Source: an uncultured Chloroflexota bacterium
GTDB lineage: Bacteria; Chloroflexota; Dehalococcoidia; GIF9; AB-539-J10
Reading direction: 5' to 3'
NCBI GenBank assembly: GCA_903884455.1
Contig: CAISEW010000034.1
Coordinates: forward strand, 1-55,127
DNA length: 55,127 nucleotides
The stretch's first letter is position 1, and every line of letters begins with the position of its first letter. The notes under the pieces were generated by a model. The model did not search any database. It saw only the letters and a list, made by a program, of their open reading frames with translations, and was not told the DNA's origin. Both the position numbers and the translations under genes were made by a program. This document shows positions 51,165-55,127 of this stretch, piece after piece.

Positions 51165-52709
51165 CTAATTTCCCTTCAGCTTGCCAGCTTTAACCTGAGC
51201 GATGAGTTCATCCTCTTTTTTCACTTCCTCAAGAGTCTTAGGAGCATAAGGTGGCTTCCAATCGTCCGGGATGGTCTTATCTATACCATACTTATGTTTC
51301 AGGAAGCGTGCACCAGTGGTAGGGTAAAGGGCATAAATAAGGACATCTTGAATATTCTTAGCAAATTCTTTCGATTCTTCCTTAGCTTTTTCTAATTCCG
51401 GAGCGAGCAGGTCTGCCGGACGACAGGTGATAGGCTCCTTGTCTTTGAGAATAGCCTTCTGGATGTCGGGATCGATTTGAGCTGGTGGCTTGCCATAACC
51501 CCCGGATATATACTCCCTTGCCTCCTTGGAGACAAGCTTATAGCGCCCGATCAGGACATTCTGTACTGCCTGGGCGCCAACGATCTGGCTCGTAGGTGTA
51601 ACTAAAGGTGGATAACCAAGTTCCGCCCTGACTCTAGCGGTTTCCTGCCGCACCTCAGCCAGCCTGTCCAGAGCATTCATTTGTTTTAGCTGCGCTACCA
51701 GGTTCGTGGTCATGCCACCAGGAATTTGATGTACCAGGGCTCCGGTGTCTATGACCGACATTGCCAATGTATCCAGAAAATCTCTGTATTTAGGCGCGAT
51801 CTGCTCTAGCATCTGCCCACACTTGAATAGCTGCTCAACGTCGAGTCCGGTATCTCTGTTTGTGCCATACAGAGCAACCACCAGGGGCTCGATAGCTGGA
51901 TGTGAGGAGCGCAAAGCAAAGGGGGACAGAGCGGTATCAATGATGTCAACCCCGGCCTCGATGGCTTTCAGCAGAGACATGGACCCCTGCCCGCTGGTGT
52001 AATGCGTATGGAGATCGACGGGTACTTCCAAGTTTTCCTTAAGGGCTTTGATTAGCTCATAGGCATCATTAGGGGAGATAAGTCCGGCCTGGTCTTTGAT
52101 ACATATGGAATCAGCACCCATGTCCTGGAGGATGAGAGCTTTTTTAACAAAGTATTCCAGATTGTAGATTGGCCCGCCCATCCTGGGCTGAGTGAGTGAA
52201 TAACATATCGCTCCCTGATAATGCTTGCCACATTTTTTGATTGCCCTGGCGGCACGCTCATGATTGCGCTCGTCATTCACAGCATCGAAAACACGAAAAA
52301 TATCAATGCCCACTTCAGCAGCTTGCTCCACAAAGGCATCCACCAAATCGTCAGGATAGTTTCGGTAACCGACTAGATTCTGTCCCCGCAGAAGCATCTG
52401 AAGTTGAGTATCGGGCATGAGTTTCTTCAACTTGCGAGGCCTGTCCCAGGGGTCCTCACCCAAAAAGCGATGGGCTACGTCAAATGTTGCCCCGCCCCAG
52501 ACCTCCATGGAGTAGAAGCCACATTTATTCATTTCAGGGGCCATCCACTCCATATCCTCAGTTCGCATCCTTGTCGCCAATGTGGATTGATGCCCATCAC
52601 GAAAGGTGGTGTCACAAATTTTGACCGGGGTTTTAGCTTTCGGCCTCGTTTTTACTTTATCAGCGGTCAAATCTTTGGCTAAGATGGAACTTTTTCTTAG
52701 TGCATTCAC
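51165..52709 (-). CDS. Biotin-dependent carboxyltransferase, pyruvate/oxaloacetate domain (transcarboxylase 5S-like, PycB-like)
   Basis: Moves CO2 between carboxybiotin and pyruvate. The 514-residue protein has ICDTTFRDGHQSTLATRMRT (metal Asp), EVWGGATFDVAHRFL, LRGQNLVGYRNYPDDLVDAF (about residue 110), the carbamylated Lys in CIKDQAGLISPNDAYEL and LHTHYTSGQGSM (metal His). It ends at residue 514 without the biotinyl domain and its AMKM motif. That is the size and make-up of the 5S subunit of propionibacterial transcarboxylase. Start GTG at 52709 with AAGGAG. A 12S-like gene lies directly upstream, so pyruvate:methylmalonyl-CoA transcarboxylation or oxaloacetate decarboxylation are the likely reactions. 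Confidence 0.88.
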   Translation of the reverse strand: MNALRKSSILAKDLTADKVKTRPKAKTPVKICDTTFRDGHQSTLATRMRTEDMEWMAPEMNKCGFYSMEVWGGATFDVAHRFLGEDPWDRPRKLKKLMPDTQLQMLLRGQNLVGYRNYPDDLVDAFVEQAAEVGIDIFRVFDAVNDERNHERAARAIKKCGKHYQGAICYSLTQPRMGGPIYNLEYFVKKALILQDMGADSICIKDQAGLISPNDAYELIKALKENLEVPVDLHTHYTSGQGSMSLLKAIEAGVDIIDTALSPFALRSSHPAIEPLVVALYGTNRDTGLDVEQLFKCGQMLEQIAPKYRDFLDTLAMSVIDTGALVHQIPGGMTTNLVAQLKQMNALDRLAEVRQETARVRAELGYPPLVTPTSQIVGAQAVQNVLIGRYKLVSKEAREYISGGYGKPPAQIDPDIQKAILKDKEPITCRPADLLAPELEKAKEESKEFAKNIQDVLIYALYPTTGARFLKHKYGIDKTIPDDWKPPYAPKTLEEVKKEDELIAQVKAGKLKGN

Positions 52710-52868
52710 GAATTATCTCCTTTCCGCCATTACGAGCTTTTTGGTGCTCGAAATTCCGAGTGTAGCCAGAAATTCAGACATTCCGCTAGCCTCTTCATTT
52801 CATTTAGAGCTTGGGTTCGGGATAGCAGGCAGCAGTAATGGCAGCTATTGCTCCTTTATTAAAGCTCT

Positions 52869-54422
52869 TTACACGGGAATATTCCCATGCTTCTTGGGAG
52901 GTCTCGTTTCTCGTTTAGTAGAAAGAATTTCCAAAGCCTTGATTATCTTGGGACGGCTCTCTCGGGGTGGGATAATTTCGTCAACATATCCCCGCGAGGC
53001 GGCAATATAAGGATTATACAGTAGGTCACGATATTCCCGAATCTTTTCTTGCTCCTTGGCTTCAGGGTCCGGCGCAGCATCTATTTCCTTGCGAAAGATA
53101 ATCGGTGTAGCGCCTTCAGCCCCCATAACTGCAATCTCCGCTGTGGGCCAGGCGAAAACAAAATCAGCGCCCAGATCTCTACTACACATGGCAAGATATG
53201 AACCCCCGTAGTCTTTGCGAGTGACCAGAGTAACTTTAGGAACCGTGGCCTCGGAGTAAGCCCACAAAACCTTCGCTCCGTGTCTTATTATTCCCAGCCA
53301 TTCCTGGTCTTTCCCTGGCAAGTAACCCGGGACATCGGCAATGGTAAGCAAGGGAATATTAAAGGCATCGCAGAACCTGATAAATCGGGTGATTTTATCC
53401 GCGGCATTGACGTCAAGACACCCAGCAAGGTGCATCGGTTGATTAGCGATAACGCCCACTGGTCTACCATTAAGGCGGGCAAAGCAAATAATAGCGTTCT
53501 GAGCATAATGATAATGGGGCTCAAGTATTTCGCCGTTATCCACAATGGATTGGATAACATCCCTCATGTTATAGACCTTGCTGGGCTCGTCTGGGATTAC
53601 GGTGTCAAGGGCAGGGTCAACACGGTCTGGGTCATCGGTAGGCTTAATTAAAGGGGGGCCCTCCTTATTACCTGAGGGAAGGTAACTCAGAAGTTTTTTA
53701 ATGAGTTCGATAGCCTGGGCATCGCTAGCGCAGGCAAAATGGCATACACCACTTTTAGTGGCATGAGGCATGGCGCCGCCCAACTCTTCGGAAGTGATCT
53801 CCTCTCCAGTAATCTGTTTGATAACTGCCGGGCCGGTGATGTGCATGTAGCTTGTCCCTTTGGTCATGAACACCCAATCTGTCATGGCGGGTGAGTAGAC
53901 TGCCCCTCCGGCGGTAGGCCCCATGATTGCTGAGAGCTGGGGAATAACCCCTGAGGCTGCAGAATTCCGGAAAAATATCTGCCCATAGCCTGAAAGGGCA
54001 TCAACACCTTCCTGAATTCGAGCTCCTCCAGAGTCATTAAAACCTACTATGGGAACACCACACTTCATAGCTAAATCCATTACCTTGCATATTTTTTTAG
54101 CATGCATCTCACCTAGTGTCCCTCCCATGGAGGTAAAGTCCTGGGAAAAAGCACATACAGGGCGACCATTTACCGTACCATATCCAGTAACGACTCCCTC
54201 CGCGGGAACAACAACCTTATCCATGCCAAAGAACGTGGCTCGATGCTGAACAAACAAATCAAGCTCGTGAAAGCTGCCCGGGTCAAAAAGCAAGTCGAGC
54301 CTTTCACGAGCAGTTAATTTCCCCGATTTGTGCTGCTTTTCTACCCGCTCCGGGCCTCCCAGGGCTTTTAGCTTTCTCTCTCTGTCCTTCAGGTCCTTCA
54401 ACCGGTCGGCAACTCTGCCCAT
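52869..54422 (-). CDS. Acyl-CoA carboxyltransferase (methylmalonyl-CoA/propionyl-CoA carboxylase beta, transcarboxylase 12S-like)
   Basis: Transfers CO2 between carboxybiotin and propionyl-CoA or methylmalonyl-CoA. The 517-residue protein has KLTARERLDLLFDPGSF, the CoA-binding GFNDSGGARIQEGVDALSGY (about residue 128), GPTAGGAVYSPAMTDWVFM, GVIANQPMHLAGCLDVNAAD (about residue 330) and GAEGATPIIFRKEI. The C-terminal PPKKHGNIPV is the usual end of MmdA and PccB proteins. It is the first gene of the eight-gene run, 159 bp before the 5S-like gene. No biotin carrier or biotin carboxylase is in the window. Confidence 0.92.
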   Translation of the reverse strand: MGRVADRLKDLKDRERKLKALGGPERVEKQHKSGKLTARERLDLLFDPGSFHELDLFVQHRATFFGMDKVVVPAEGVVTGYGTVNGRPVCAFSQDFTSMGGTLGEMHAKKICKVMDLAMKCGVPIVGFNDSGGARIQEGVDALSGYGQIFFRNSAASGVIPQLSAIMGPTAGGAVYSPAMTDWVFMTKGTSYMHITGPAVIKQITGEEITSEELGGAMPHATKSGVCHFACASDAQAIELIKKLLSYLPSGNKEGPPLIKPTDDPDRVDPALDTVIPDEPSKVYNMRDVIQSIVDNGEILEPHYHYAQNAIICFARLNGRPVGVIANQPMHLAGCLDVNAADKITRFIRFCDAFNIPLLTIADVPGYLPGKDQEWLGIIRHGAKVLWAYSEATVPKVTLVTRKDYGGSYLAMCSRDLGADFVFAWPTAEIAVMGAEGATPIIFRKEIDAAPDPEAKEQEKIREYRDLLYNPYIAASRGYVDEIIPPRESRPKIIKALEILSTKRETRPPKKHGNIPV

Positions 54423-54667
54423 ATGAATTCCTCCTCACGAATCAAATTCTTTGCGAAGAAAGTTATTTTAAACGGAATTCGTAACTAAGGCAAATTCTTA
54501 AGCTCACGGAGTTACCACTAAAATTTGCTAATCTATGGCACCTCCATTCAAGGGGTTTTCTAGTATAATCACGTCAAACATGTTTGAGGCACTACTGGCT
54601 CTTTCCATGTTTCCTGGGGTAAAAAGCTTGTGACAACCTGATTCAGAATGATATTATGGAGGGAAAT

Positions 54668-55127
54668 TTGAAACCACAGCTAATTGCTATAGACGGTCCT
54701 GTGGCAGTCGGCAAGAGTAGCGTAGGCTCACTGCTAGCAAAAAGATTGGGCTATATTTTCTTCGATACCGGCATGATTTACCGGGCATTCACCTGGAAGG
54801 TTCTCAAATCAGGTATTTCACCAGAGGATAAACAAAAGCTTTGTAAGCTAGCCAATACCACTAAATTCGATTTCGTCCCCTCGAAAGAAGGGGCTCTCTC
54901 ACTCTTTATTGATGGCGAAGATATCTCATCCAAGTTACTCTACCCTGAAATAGAGGAACTAGTTCCCCTGATAGCAAAAGAGGGGGGGGTACGCCAAGCA
55001 ATGGTATCGGAACAGCGTAAGTTAGCCGAGCGAGGAAAGGTAGTGATGGCAGGCAGAGACATTGGCACGGTAGTCTTACCCTGGGCGGAATTAAAGATTT
55101 TTCTCACCGCCTCCACCGAAGAGAGAG
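54668..55127 (+). CDS. cmk: Cytidylate kinase, N-terminal part (3' end outside window)
   Basis: Phosphorylates CMP and dCMP. The frame runs to the window edge, giving 153 residues. It has LIAIDGPVAVGKSSVGSLLA (P-loop), FFDTGMIYRAFTWKVL, VRQAMVSEQRKLAERGKVVM and AGRDIGTVVLPWAELKIFLT, all family markers. An ATG at 54656 is in frame but has no ribosome site, whereas TTG at 54668 is preceded by GGAGGGAAAT at ideal spacing, so TTG is chosen. A TATAAT at 54564-54569 could be its -10 region. It is divergent from the carboxyltransferase operon. Confidence 0.93.
   Translation, partial: MKPQLIAIDGPVAVGKSSVGSLLAKRLGYIFFDTGMIYRAFTWKVLKSGISPEDKQKLCKLANTTKFDFVPSKEGALSLFIDGEDISSKLLYPEIEELVPLIAKEGGVRQAMVSEQRKLAERGKVVMAGRDIGTVVLPWAELKIFLTASTEER

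Noticed and set aside
52710-52868. Short coding traces (AIAAITAACYPEPKL and MSEFLATLGISS) between the 12S-like and 5S-like genes
   Set aside because: The first recalls the end of small decarboxylase subunits, but the match is too short and no start or family could be supported.
1-55127. CRISPR arrays, tRNA and rRNA genes
   Set aside because: No regularly spaced direct repeats and no rRNA-like or tRNA cloverleaf sequences were recognised by eye; a covariance-model scan was not possible.

Overview
The window is bacterial. It has a classical glmS, a Wzx flippase, a cmk start, SD-like ribosome-binding sites and TTGAAT/TATAAT-type promoters. Some genes have archaeal-looking relatives: an STT3/AglB-type oligosaccharyltransferase, a long RmlA with a C-terminal beta-helix, and HdrB/HdrC-like partners of a fumarate reductase. 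Together this suggests an anaerobic, deep-branching, Dehalococcoidia-like Chloroflexota genome. That assignment is inference from gene content. No rRNA, tRNA or CRISPR array was seen.

Region 1 (1-4300) makes sugar precursors: the tail of a sugar-1-phosphate nucleotidylyltransferase/acetyltransferase, GlmS, a convergent NAD-dependent sugar epimerase, and a DPM1-like polyprenyl glycosyltransferase. Region 2 (about 4340-24010) is a mosaic glycan-assembly locus: three GT4 and three GT2 glycosyltransferases, four methyltransferases (one FkbM), a DegT aminotransferase, a Wzx flippase, and a separate plus-strand module of class II DAHP synthase, Gfo/Idh/MocA oxidoreductase and ATP-grasp ligase. Between its intact genes lie many gene relics: five glycosyltransferase N-terminal stubs plus an internal GT2 fragment, a Wzx tail with an in-frame stop, a VapC tail and an IS481-like transposase. 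A 39-bp inverted repeat pair (37/39 identical) brackets the locus. Region 3 (24238-30253) is the dTDP-rhamnose operon rfbACBD followed, in genome order, by STT3. With region 2 it forms a plausible lipid-linked glycan and N-glycosylation system.

Region 4 (30369-45550) is mainly housekeeping: rhomboid protease with a promoter that looks leaderless, alpha/beta hydrolase, methyltransferases, citramalate synthase with LeuB, LeuA, a VOC/zinc-ribbon fusion, an ICMT-like membrane enzyme, a YhaN/YhaO-like SMC ATPase and Mre11 nuclease pair (with a 24-codon Mre11 stub just upstream), MgtC, TrpG/PabA, a class IV aminotransferase, an orphan HicB and an AP-endonuclease-like TIM barrel.

Region 5 (45628-54422) is an eight-gene minus-strand run. 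In transcription order it encodes a 12S-like carboxyltransferase, a 5S-like/PycB carboxyltransferase without biotin domain, fumarase alpha, HdrC-like and HdrB-like proteins, FrdB, FrdA and fumarase beta. It looks like the C4 half of a Wood-Werkman (methylmalonyl-CoA) cycle with a thiol- or Hdr-linked fumarate reductase/succinate dehydrogenase. The window ends in the divergent cytidylate kinase gene, which probably starts at TTG.
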